Shown here in pieces: positions 34,301 through 46,300 of a stretch of DNA of 64,000 nt. Positions within the stretch are counted from its first letter, which is position 1. Every line of letters starts with the position of its first letter. The notes under the pieces are model-generated. The model was not told the origin of the DNA and made no database searches. It was given only the letters and a program-made list of their open reading frames with translations. The position numbers and the translations under genes are program-made. The stretch spans positions 2,920,229-2,984,228 of the forward strand of contig JABAKD010000018.1 of assembly GCA_012845835.1 (NCBI GenBank), in the 5' to 3' direction. Origin of the DNA: Undaria pinnatifida. Taxonomy: Eukaryota; Sar; Phaeophyceae; Laminariales; Alariaceae.

Positions 34301-37300
34301 ACGTCCAGCATAGGCCGCGGTTGACCATCGCAGAGGTTGCTTAGGGTCCAAGAGCCGATCTTCAAAAGGGAACGCGACCCCTGCCGTTTCAATCCAAACC
34401 CATCACGTCCATTCCGTTTCGTTCCGTTCCAATCCATGCCATTCCAGTCCGTGCCATTTCATTTCAAAAGGTTTTCCATTCGGTATCCCATCCAACCCCA
34501 TCCCATGCGATTCCATCCCATTGCGTCATGTTCCGCCCCGTTCCATCCCATTGACGAAGATCAAAACGGTTTTGTACGCGTAGAGGCGTGGGGGGCGCGG
34601 GTGAGGGGGCGTGGGCTAGCAAGTTAGGAGCGGAGGCGTGATTACTTGCTTCGTTTCGTTCGTAAAGATCGAGGAGGTAACATACGCGCGGAGGAAGGAG
34701 GAAACGGCAGGTCGGGGGGCGGGGCGGGGAGGGCTTATAGAGGCGGAGGCACGAGCATTTGCTCCTATCATTTTGGTTGAAAAAATCCACAGTTGTGTTA
34801 GGTAGGGATATAGCCTGTGCGGTAGCAATCGTTAGCTAAAACATTTTCCGAAGGGCATGGCTCCTCAACGCCTAGACAATTGGAAACTCGTTTTCGGGGA
34901 CAAACTGCTTGGAATCAGTATAACCAGGGAGGCCTTCTGAGGCTCTATCATCAAGGGGTTGTATCCCCAGAATGTTACTCTTGTTTTTGCACCTTTTTCT
35001 TGCGTTTTTTGGGGGCGTACCTACTGTAGGCTATAATATAAAAAATGAAAATACACTCCAGCTGTGAGATCGAAGATTTTGTCGAAACTCATTTTTGCAA
35101 GCTGTGTGATACTCCGATCGCGCGTATTACGGTTTGTGTACTGTAGGCTATATATATATATATAACTGGTTCGTTCATCAGGCCGCAGTTTCAGTTTACT
35201 TCACGTACAAACCGGCACAAGGTTCTTCAAATGAAGAGCATCAGAAACAAGCACACCGGTGCATTCCTACCGAACCATGCGCCACCGGGCATCATCCACC
35301 ACCCGCATGTATATATATATTACGGGTACCCTGTCGTGCCGCTTTTACCTGGAGTGTTTGGTCGCTCGTGAGAGCTGTCTATCGCTATCAGCACACTGCC
35401 TATGCGTCGCGTCTGCCAACGTGTGTGCGGGAGTGGGGGGCGACTATTCACAGTCCATGGACTGAAGCTCTTGACTGCAGTCCGCACGCTATTCCACCAA
35501 CCTTGACCCTAACCCTAACCCCAACCCTGTGCTTCTGCGTTTACTGAGAGGGAGCAGGATGCCAAAAGGGACCCGGTTCGGGCGGAATGAGGGGGTAGAT
35601 GTGCTCACCATTAAAAACGGAGGTGTGGTCTATTGAGCACCCTGGTTCAACCGTTTCAACCCTAGTACACAAAAACACAATAATGGGGTGTGGACTGTAC
35701 TAAAGTTCCGCAGTCCATAGGATGTGAATACGCGCCGTCGTGGGAGTGTGGGAGTGCTTCGTGTTGTTGCAGGCATCGTACGGATGGGGGCAGCGTGTCT
35801 CTCACTATTTAGTATCCCTCTGTCCACAAACCACGTCTATCAAAATTGAGTGGGACTGTCGGAATACCTGCTGCATGTGGAGGCATCGTACGAAGTGAGG
35901 CAATGTGTCCACCGCTAGTATGCCACTGCCTACGAACTATGTCTATCAAATTGCGTGGAACTGTCGAGGTACCTGGTGTATGTGGAGGCAATGCACGCAC
36001 GGGGGCGGGGCACCGCGGCTGCGACCAGTACAGCACTGCCTACAAACAATGCCTGCCGAATTGAGTGGGAGTGTGGGAGTACCTGTATTTTTCGAGGCAT
36101 CGCACGAGCCGGGGCCATGCGTCTACCACTAGGATGCCACTGCCTACAAACAACGTCTGTCAAACTGAGTGGGACTGTCGGAGTACCTCGGGTATATGGA
36201 GGCATCGCACGAACGGGGGCAGCGCGTCATCCGCTCTACTACTAGTACAGCACTGTCTAACAAATAGTGCCCGCCGCAAATAGTGCCCGTCGAATTGAGT
36301 GGGTGTGTGGGAGTACCTATTTTCGAGGCATCGCATGAGCGGGAACAATGCGTCTACCGCTATGATAGCCCTGTCCACAAATAGGGCCCGTCGATCTGTG
36401 CGGGGGTGTGGGAGTACCTCGTGTTTTTGGGGGCATCGTACGAACGCGGACAGCGCGTCTACGACTAGTATAGCACTCCCTACAAGTAGTGCCTGTCAAA
36501 GTGAGGGGGAGTGTGAATAGTGCCCGGTGTACATAAAGCCTCACGCGAGCGGGGGCAGAGCGTCAACAGCTCAGCTTGCCTAAAAATAGAGCACCTCGAA
36601 TTTGATTGTATGGGTATGTCGGAGTACCTGGTGCTTTTCGTGGCATCGTACGGGCAGGGGCAACGCACCCATCGCTAGCCCTGCTTGCAAACAGATCCTG
36701 TAGAAAAGTTGTGGGTATAGGAATACCTGTTATTTTCTAGGCATCGTTCGGGCGGGAGCAGAGCGCCTACAGCTAGTCATGTCTACTAATAATGTCTGTC
36801 GAACTGTGCGGGAATGTGGGAGTACATCGTGTTAAGCGAGGCAACGTCAGGGCAAGGACAGTGCGTCTACCCATAGCCCTGTCTACATTAGAGCCCGCCA
36901 AATTGGGTCGCGTCTCTCGAGGCATCGTGCGAGCAGCGGCGGTGCGCCCACCGACAGCCGTAGCAATGAGTAGTGCCTGTCAAAATGATGGAGCATTGTT
37001 CGAGGCACCGTGCGAGGGGGGGCAGTGTCGACCGCTAGCACGGCTGTATGCAGCAGTCATGACCCGTGCATTTCTCCCTCAGGCTCGTGTCTAAAACGAG
37101 TGCCTGTTAATCGTCGCCCTTGGATGCGGCAATGACAAATCACAGTGGTTACCCCGATTAAAGAGCACCCGAGTTAAAAGCATTCGGGAGTTCATAACAG
37201 CCAACTCGGCATGTCCCGCCACACCAAAGGATACACATATTAGGAAAAAAAGGAAAAAATACACTTCAGCTGTGAGATCGACCAAAAAGTTCTTTGCATC

Positions 37301-40300
37301 TAAAACTCAGCTGTGCAAGCTGCGTGTGATACTTCGATCGCGCGTGTCAAAGTTAACGTTCGATCTAGCTCAAAATTCCCCAGTTAAAGTATAAATACCA
37401 ACACTTACCAATACAGTGGACAAAAAATCGGACCCCTCCCACTAAAACCTCACCCATATAGTATATTACAAGTACCAACAACGCAGCTTGCAAAGATGAG
37501 TATTGACCTGAAATTCGTCGAACTCACGGCCGACGTCCTTGAAATATTTTTCATAAAATATATATTGCCTACTGCAGACAAGAGTGATTTGTATTAATCG
37601 TTAAGAGTGCTTGTTTCGGCTTGTCACGGAGCGCTCTTAAATCGGGGTATCCACTGTATTCACACCCTCTCCCTCGGGCGTGGAAACCAATTACTTACGT
37701 CATAAGGTTTTACCCATTAAAAACCTACCAGGTACTACATATTCGTATCATACCATTAAATGTTAACAGGTGTTTGTGCTATAATTGAAGCCCCGAGGGT
37801 ATCGCATGCTCAACAGGGAGAACGCACGCGTTCGTTCCTCATACCAGCCAGGTACTCGTAGCGTCGGGGCAAGAACGCACAACACAAAACAGGATATCGA
37901 AATCACACAAAAGTTAGTGAATTAGCCACCGGGCGTGTAGCCGGGCAAGCAACACCGATCAGCTAAAACGCCCACCAGGCATGTAGCCGGGCAAGAAACA
38001 CCGACCAGCCCAAACGAGTGATTGGACAAATATATTCATACAGGTAATAATGTGGGAGTGTGGGAGTACCTGGTGTCTCTCGAGGCATCGTACGAGCGGG
38101 GGCAGTGCATCTACCGCCAGCACTGCATCTCTGGCCGGCGCTCCCTCTCCGGCCAAGTTCCCGAGAAGCCATAGCGCTTGCTCTAGCACCTATATGAGGG
38201 GGCGAAACCGCCGGAAAATGCGAAAAAAAAATGTAGGGGGAAAATAGCAAATCAGAGCACATTAGCAAAACAGCAACGTATACAGCAAAACAGTAACGAG
38301 TAACAAATCACAACAGAGCGAGACAGCAAAACAGCGACGACGCAAAACAGCAACAGAGCAAAAACCGAGGCCAACGCCGTAGAAACAGCACATCGGCAAA
38401 TCAGCGACCAAACAAGCGCGACTCGGAGGAACGCAGCAACAAAATTCGCGAGGCAGAGTACAACACCAACACGAGGCAAAACAGCAAAGCTCGAAATCGC
38501 GAAACAGAAAAAACAGCAGGGAAACAACACCAGCAGCGGTACGTAGCGGCTAGAGGTATACCGCAAAGCACGCGAGACAACGCTTTTCCCCCGAAAACGT
38601 ATACAAAAAGACTTTCTCCAAGCAAGGGGCACCAAGAACAAGTATCGTGGCTTATATCAATAGGAAACATTTCACACCTCGGATAGATCACGATCTATAT
38701 AATCAGATCACGATCCAGATCATACAGATCACGATCTAGATCATCTACAGATCACATCTAGACCATCTACGGATCACTATCTAGATCATCTACAGATCAC
38801 GACCTAGACCTAAACCATCTACATACCCAGATCTAGATAATCTTCAGATCACGACCAAGATCAAAAACAGATCACGACCTAGATCATCTACATTTTTTTT
38901 TCACGATCTAGATCATCTATACATCACGATCACGATCTATATAATCTACAATCACGACCAAGATCATCTACAGATCACAATCTAAATCATTTACAGATCA
39001 CCACCTAGATCATATACTGTATATCCTGTATCTACCATTATGAGATGCCGTGCAGGATCCGTACATAAAGAGTACAGATCGAACCCTGAAAACACCTGTT
39101 AGATCATGCACATGGTACGGCTCCCACCCGGTAACATAAGCCATCATAGACCGTACATATCTTCCGTGAAAGAGGAATACCATCAAGTGGGGATCGGTGG
39201 TTTGTCCGACGTGTACAGATCTCGTCGACGCCTCTCACCATTTTTTCTACCTACGCAATGTTCGCAACATTGTTTCTTCTTAGCATAGCGGGTTCCCCAA
39301 AACCCGCAACTCCGAAAAAGGAAGGCATCCCTGTTTTTAATGGTTTGTTAATGGCTTTTAGCTATATTTATGGCTTGTCTTGCAGGTTAGTTACTGTACA
39401 AGCATGTGTGGTATGTAACAGGTAGATCATAAAGACGCGGTACGTTTGATCCCTCCACATTGCTTGAGGTTTTTCGGACAATTATGCCGGCAGGAATATT
39501 ATTGGTTACTGGCCGTAAAACTTATTCCACACAAATTCCAAAAGTTTTCCCAGACTAAAGTGGGCCCAGCGCCAGAGGGGGCCACGCTGAAGTTTCAGTT
39601 GCAGCTGCACCTCAAGTTGCATTCGACTTTGAAAGTTGAGGTTGTGGTTTAAGTAGAATGTTCCGTTGAACTCTCAGTTAAACTTCAAGTTGAAGGTGCA
39701 GCTACGCACAAACGTGTCGTTTGACGGTGTTGTGTTGACCCTTCAAGGGCCTCATTAGACATACTCTACGGTAGTGGTCCCTTCATAGTGCCGGTATGTA
39801 TGTGCACTATAGAGGTAACTACCGGCACTCTAGCGGCAACCGGCACTACTCCGCATACTGCCACTACTGATTGTTCCCATCTGCGCCACACGAATTCACA
39901 GGCACGATAGCGGGCATTCGGCACTACTCAACACAATAAAGGGAGCTCCACTACACTAGTCCCTTCGTGACATCCGTCAAGGGGCAAGAATGTCATCGAC
40001 CGATATATTTAGTCGTGGGCGCACCTCTTCGTTGGGACTATCCAGAAGCACCACTAGCGGCGGCACCGCTCCGCTGTTCGTCAAAACCTGAAAAAAAAAA
40101 AAAAAACATTCAAGAAAACAAAAACAAAAAGGAAAAGGAAACACACAAAGAGCGCAAGCAGCCACGAAGACAAACAAACAGGTACGTAAACAGGCAGGTA
40201 CGTAAACAGGCAGGTACGTAAACAGGCAGGTACGATAGCAGGCAGGCAGGCAAACAGGCAGGCAGGCAGGCAGGCAAGCAAGCACGCAAGCAGGCAGGCA

Positions 40301-43300
40301 AGCAGGCAGGCAGGCAGGCAAGCAGGCAAGCAGGCAGGCAGGCAGGGAAGAAGGGAAGCAAGTACGCAAGCAGGCAAGAAGGCAAAGAAGCAAGCAAGCA
40401 GGGGATCAGGGAAGCTGGGAAGCCAGCATACAAGCACGCTAACCGCAGGTAGGCAAGGACACAAGGACGCACTCAGGTCAAAGCAGGGACGCAAGCCGGC
40501 AATTAGGCACAAAAACAACAGAAGCAATATCGTAGTGCCTCGAAGACATTCTCCTCTATCAATAGCTAGCTCTATTGCAGCACAAACAACACGAAAACGA
40601 TCAACGCGTTGTACGAAACAAATAAATGCCTCAACGAAAAACGTAAAAACGCATCCCAAAACCCTCAATTCGTTTATATCACGTTAGCGTCTAATGCATT
40701 CCCTTGATAATAGTAAAAAATAACAAAAACAAGACTCGAAACTAATCCAAAACAAACCACCAAACCAGACTAAACCAGACGATATCAAAAACACACCGAT
40801 TTTAACCCAACCATACCCAACCAAACCAGGCCAAATCAAACCAAACCAAACAAAGCCAAACCAAACCAAGCAAAAAAAAAACACAACACAACACAACCAC
40901 ACTACAGCACCGACTCACCTGCGCGTGGTCCGTCGCTCCGGCAGCGATGTTGGTCAACGCCCACAGCGCCTCCACCTGGCCCAAAATAAAGCAGAAGCCG
41001 ACGAAACGCACGAAACCGAACAAAACGCGCAACAAAATTAGAGAAGAACATGTTGTATCACATAGATGCCGCATTGATGCCGTGTAGATGGCAATATATT
41101 TGCTGTACCAGCTACTCTTCCCTAACATAAACCTAACCTACCTCAAATACACCCTAAACCCTACCCTAACTTATCCATCCGATCATAGGTCAAACCCTAC
41201 ATGGTCCTGCTACCTACCAACCGTGGTCCCACCTCTACACAACCCTACCCTATGTGATCTACATTACACCAACCCTCCCCTTCCCTTCCCTGCCCAACCC
41301 AACCCTACCCAATCCTACCCTCCCCATTCCCTTCCCTGCCCGACCCAACCCTACCCAACCCTACCCTTCCCTACCCTACCCAACCCTACCCAACCCTACC
41401 CGACCCGACCCGACCCAACCCAACCCGACCCAACCCAGCCCAACCCAACCCTCCCCTCCCCATTCCCTTCCCTGCCCGACCCAACCCTACTCAACCCTAT
41501 CCTTCCCAACCCTACCCAACCCTACCCTACCCTACCCTACCCAACCCTACCCAACCCAACCCAACCCAACCCAACCCAACCCAATCCAACCTAACCACCC
41601 AACCCAACCCAACCCAACCCAACCCAACCCAACCCAACCCAACCCAACCCAACCCAACCCAACCCAACCCAACCCAACCCAACCCAACCCAACCCAACCC
41701 AACTAACCTACCCAACCCTACCCTATACTCACCCTAGCCCTACCCTATTGTAGGTTATCCGAATTTCCACCTGCACAGCCAGATGTGTATCGGGGCCTCA
41801 TGATCCCATGAGAAGTACCAACCCTACCCCACCCTACCCTATGCTGCCCTACTCGACCCTTCCCTTTCCTACCCGACCCTATCCCATGTCTTACCTTATC
41901 CCTATCCCGCCTTATTATAGTTAATCCGGATCCCCACCTGCACAGTTAGACCTGTTCCGGTGCCTAGCCATCCCATGAGTATCATCCCTTCCCCACCTTA
42001 CCCTATGCTACCCTACCCAACCTTTCCCATCCCTACCTGACCGAACCAAAACCCTATCCGACCCAACCCAACTCTACCCAGCCCTACCCTCACCCTACGC
42101 TATCCTATGATAAGTTACCTGCACAGCTGGACGTGTGTCGGCACCAAGCCATCCCATGAGTAGCGGCACCCAGTCTCTGTCCAGCGCCTCTCGAATGAGC
42201 TCCTCCCTGGTACGAAACGCCATGTCTCGTTAGGAAAATGTTTGAATACTCCGTGTGCATTTAGGTATCGCCAAGAGGAATAGGAGGATGATTAATTGGA
42301 GGAGGCGGAGTGTGTGGGGGGTACTCATTTGTTGCTTGTCTTGGGTCATCTGGGTCCTGGCCATGCATCCCTGTCGAGACGGAGCACCGTCCCTGCTCCA
42401 ATTAAGAGACACGCCCAACATTTGCGCTCATTACATTCTGCCACGTACTGCAGTGAAAGAAAATTCTATTGTATGTCCTTACCCGTGTGGCCCTCTTTGG
42501 CCACCATCCATCTCCCAGCAGAGCGATCGTTTTCAAGCTACTATCTGTTGTACCAGACGTATCAATGCCACATCTGTCTACTTTCCTCGTCCCCCACAAA
42601 CATACTCCGCTCTTCCCTGTGTACAGTGAAACTCTCCCGCTATGTGGGTTCTGCTCTCGTCTGCACTGCCACAACGGCACCTCTGTGCGCCTCCTTCCTC
42701 CTCCACCCCGGCTACTGGTACCCCTACTTCTTCACAACCATTGCCTTGCATGGCCGAAGACTGTCGGGCCATAAGGGGGGGGGGGGGCGGGATGGGGGGG
42801 CAACCACTTCCATGCATGGCCGTAATATTTTGCACCACATAGACCATCGCATCCCTACAACGTGGTGAAGGAGCACGTTGGGTTTTCACCGGCCAGGCAG
42901 ATATTGCTTGCACCAAGCACGCAAACGCCGCGAAGTGTTCGGCGAGTCGCATGAAGGGTGACATGACGAGTGGGTTCGGCGGGGGGGGGGGGGTAGGGTA
43001 TCGAGTATGATTCGGCCTTTACCTGTTGGACGAAAGGAGAGATCTCAAGCGCCTTGCAGAGGCCAACTGCTGCCCGGAAGCGTCCCCCTCCTCGGGTCTC
43101 CCGTTGACGCCTCCGTCTCTCGATTGCAACGCCGACTCCAGCTCCATCGCTTCGGCCCTGAGGAAACGAGGGGAGTGGAAAGCGCTGTTGAGGATCTTAT
43201 AGAAATGCTCTACACGTCGCACACACCACGATCTGTCTGACCTAGATCTTGCAGATTAGTGGGTTTGGACATATTTGTAGATCATGCAGATCGTACCAGA

Positions 43301-46300
43301 TCAGAGCACGAAGCGAGCGCACACTTGACATGTATAAACAAAGACCACAACCTGTCGTAGAGCATTGCTGCGGAAATAAGTACACAACTCACTCAGGTCC
43401 TGCGCATCTGCCCCACGGAAACTCATGCAGATCATGAAGATCCCATGAAAAAAAAATACGTTTAATCTGTACAGTGAACTGAAACGCCCGACGTGTACGA
43501 GTTTCGGCATACCGAATTATTGCAATGCCGACTCCAGCTCCATCGCCTTGACCCTTAGGCGAGGAGGGGCATGGAAAGCGCCAACTGGAAAGAACTGTTC
43601 AACATCGTATCAACAGTAGTTTCGAAATAAGGTGGTGTTTCTTGAATAGTGCCCGTACGTGCCAGCCGGAAACGCCGGCACCATAGCGGGCAAACGGCAC
43701 TGCTCCGCTTACTGTCACTACTACTGGTTGTTCCCATCTGTACTAAGCGATTTCACAGGTGCTACAGCGGGCAACCGGCACTGCTCAACCCGCCCTCTAT
43801 AAGGACCACTACCGTACCGAAATATTCAAAGCTTCGATACATCGTGTCGTAGGCCTTTTGCTCTCCACCCCCTGATCCCTGGCATTCCCGTAATATTTAC
43901 ATGGTACATAACAACCAATCGAGCGATAACCTGACCGATCGACCAGTTCATCCCTCGACCAGCCGCCCGATCGACAAGTCGATCGACCGACCAGTCGACC
44001 GACCTAGCGACTCAGTAATATTTACGACTTGGCCCAGCTTACACACCATGGTTGATACTAGTAAACACCAAACATCATTGATCGATCAGTTAGGTATACC
44101 AATCGAGTGGTAAGACCCACGAATGGACCAATCGGCTCATCGATTGACCGACTAGTCGAATCCTCCACCGGTCGACCGGCCGACTAGTCAACCGACCAAC
44201 CCAGTAGCGTAATACGACTTCGCCCAGCTTCGACATAACGACTGACAGCAGCGCACACAAGCTCTTCACAGTACTTCCGAGAAAGTCTCCCCGCGGCAAG
44301 GAACGTTAGAGTATATCGCCTGGAGCATATTTCAACTTGTCGAAGCTAGCACAAGTCGCACACACGGTGGCTCGACCCAACGGCCGACCGACCAAAAATC
44401 CGTCGGGGCTATGCGCCTACAGGCTAAACAACAAACTCGTTCGCGCTTGGTCGGTGTTACTCACCGGGTTACTTGCACAGTGGCTAATTGTTTGTTCGCT
44501 GCGTAGCTTCTTGAGTTGTTCCCCCTTTTGAAACTTGCGAAACCCAGAGCGATTTCACGCCAACCACATCCAGACGGGGAAAATTGTACTGCCGTACAGT
44601 GTGTGACCCAATTTACGAGCGCCAGGATAAGGTTGTCGGACTGACAGGTATCGGGTTCTACGACCACGGTTCTACGACCTCGGTTTCACGATCGACGACG
44701 GAGATGAAAGAGGATACTAACACAGATTATCGGCATCCATCAAAGAACACAAGTTAACAACGCTTTCAAACATCCTGCCGCGCGAGTCTCTAGCGATTGT
44801 TATCCTATCTTCAGCAGGAACACGAAAACGGATACTATAAAATGTGCCCGGCATGACACTACAATGCGTGATTTGCGAACATGATAAAGGCAATCAGTCG
44901 TGGTTTTCACATCCTGCCCGCACTCCCCCTAAACACACACAACGTCTCACTTGAACCGGTCTCTATCCAGCGGAGCCAACGTCGGAGACGGAAGTGGCAT
45001 CGCTTGCTGCCCGTGCCCATGCCCCTGCGCCTCGTGCAAGCCTCCGTAAACGTCCCCAACACCTCCTGCTCCTGCTCCCGCCGCCACCGCCGCCCGTCCC
45101 CCCTTTGACACTACCCCTCCCTCCCCTCCTCCAGCTCCTCCTGACCCCGGGTAGGCCGAGAGGGGGGGTGCGTCCGCGAGCGCTGCCGACGCTCCCGTTG
45201 TCAAAAATCCTCCGGAGATGGAAGAACCCGCCACGTCTGAACTTAGCCGGTAACCGTTACCGTCACGTTCAACGTTGACACCGCTTCTCCCGCTACCGCC
45301 ACCACCACCACTAGCAGCCCTAGCAGCTTTAGCACCAAGCGCAGTACCCTTAGCGGCAGCGTTAGCAGCGATAGCTTCAACACCAATAGCCTTCGCGGAA
45401 ACAGGCGCAGCAGTGGCGTGCGCGGCATCGCTCCGACTCTTGATCGAAGCCGATAACGCCGACGGGGAAACCCCACCTGCAGGGTGGGGATGCCCACCGC
45501 AGGTACAGGGGTGAAGAACACCCCCGCCGTTCCCACCCCCACCCTTCGCGTTCATCCCCGCGCCCATCATGTCCGCCCCAGCTCCAGCTACGCCTCCTCG
45601 TGGGTTTCCTTGAAAGCTAGTTTGCGCCGCCCCGCCCCCCGCCGCTGTTGCTGCCGCTGTTGACGATGGGGTCGTCATTTCCGACCACAATGAAGCTTGG
45701 TGCTGCTTCTGCTGCTCCTGTTGCTGCTCCAACTGCTTCTGCTTCAGCTTCCGCTGCTTCTCCAGCTGCTGTTGCTTTTGCAACTCCTTCAGCTTCACCA
45801 GTCGATCCTGCTGCTGCGCCAGGGTGAGAGGCGGTGGCCCCGCAGTGGCGGCTACAGCTGCATTCGCAATATCAAGGGCGCTGAGACCACCTCTGCCACC
45901 GCAGCCGGTGCTGCTACAATTTGCATCCGTCTCCGCTACCGCTCCTGCTGGTGCTCCTGTTCCTCCTCCTCCCCCAGCTGCTGTTGCTGCTCCAATCCCT
46001 TCTCTTTTTCCTGCTGCTGATGCTCCTGGTGTGCTTGGTCGACGGGTAGATTTAGACGTACAGCAGCCCACTCCCCCTACCACCGCCGACACCACGTTCG
46101 TCGCAGGAGCGCCCGAGGAGGGCGCCCGTCGCGTTCGAGAGTTTCGCTGCTGTTTTCCTCCCCCACCCCCACCCCCACAGCCACCCACGCCAAAATCGCC
46201 GCCCGTACCGAACTCCCGGAACTCCGTGGTAGCCACCGGTGAGGACAAACCGCTAGTAACCGGGGGGTACCCTTTGATTCCTGTACCTCCGCCGCCACCA

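Noticed and set aside
35740-37045. The 13 units as alternative exons
   Set aside because: Each unit has lost frame or carries stops, and only the exon 3' part is present without an acceptor.
40081-40668. 195-codon Cys/Leu/Ala minus frame
   Set aside because: Most of it is the CAGG/CAAG tract; only its short tail overlaps real exon 5, in a different reading.
41088-41706. Long Pro/Thr/Asn frames
   Set aside because: Translations of the CCCTA/CCCAA satellite.
43023-43157. Second open frame of exon 2 (FRAAVGLCKALEIS)
   Set aside because: It looks ARM-like but its phase at the donor does not match exon 3; the other frame matches and aligns with importin alpha.
44947-44949. TGA as the end of a separate Gly-rich gene
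   Set aside because: A strong GTGAGA donor overlaps it and gives the exact phase needed by exon 2. Kept as an alternative, not the main model.
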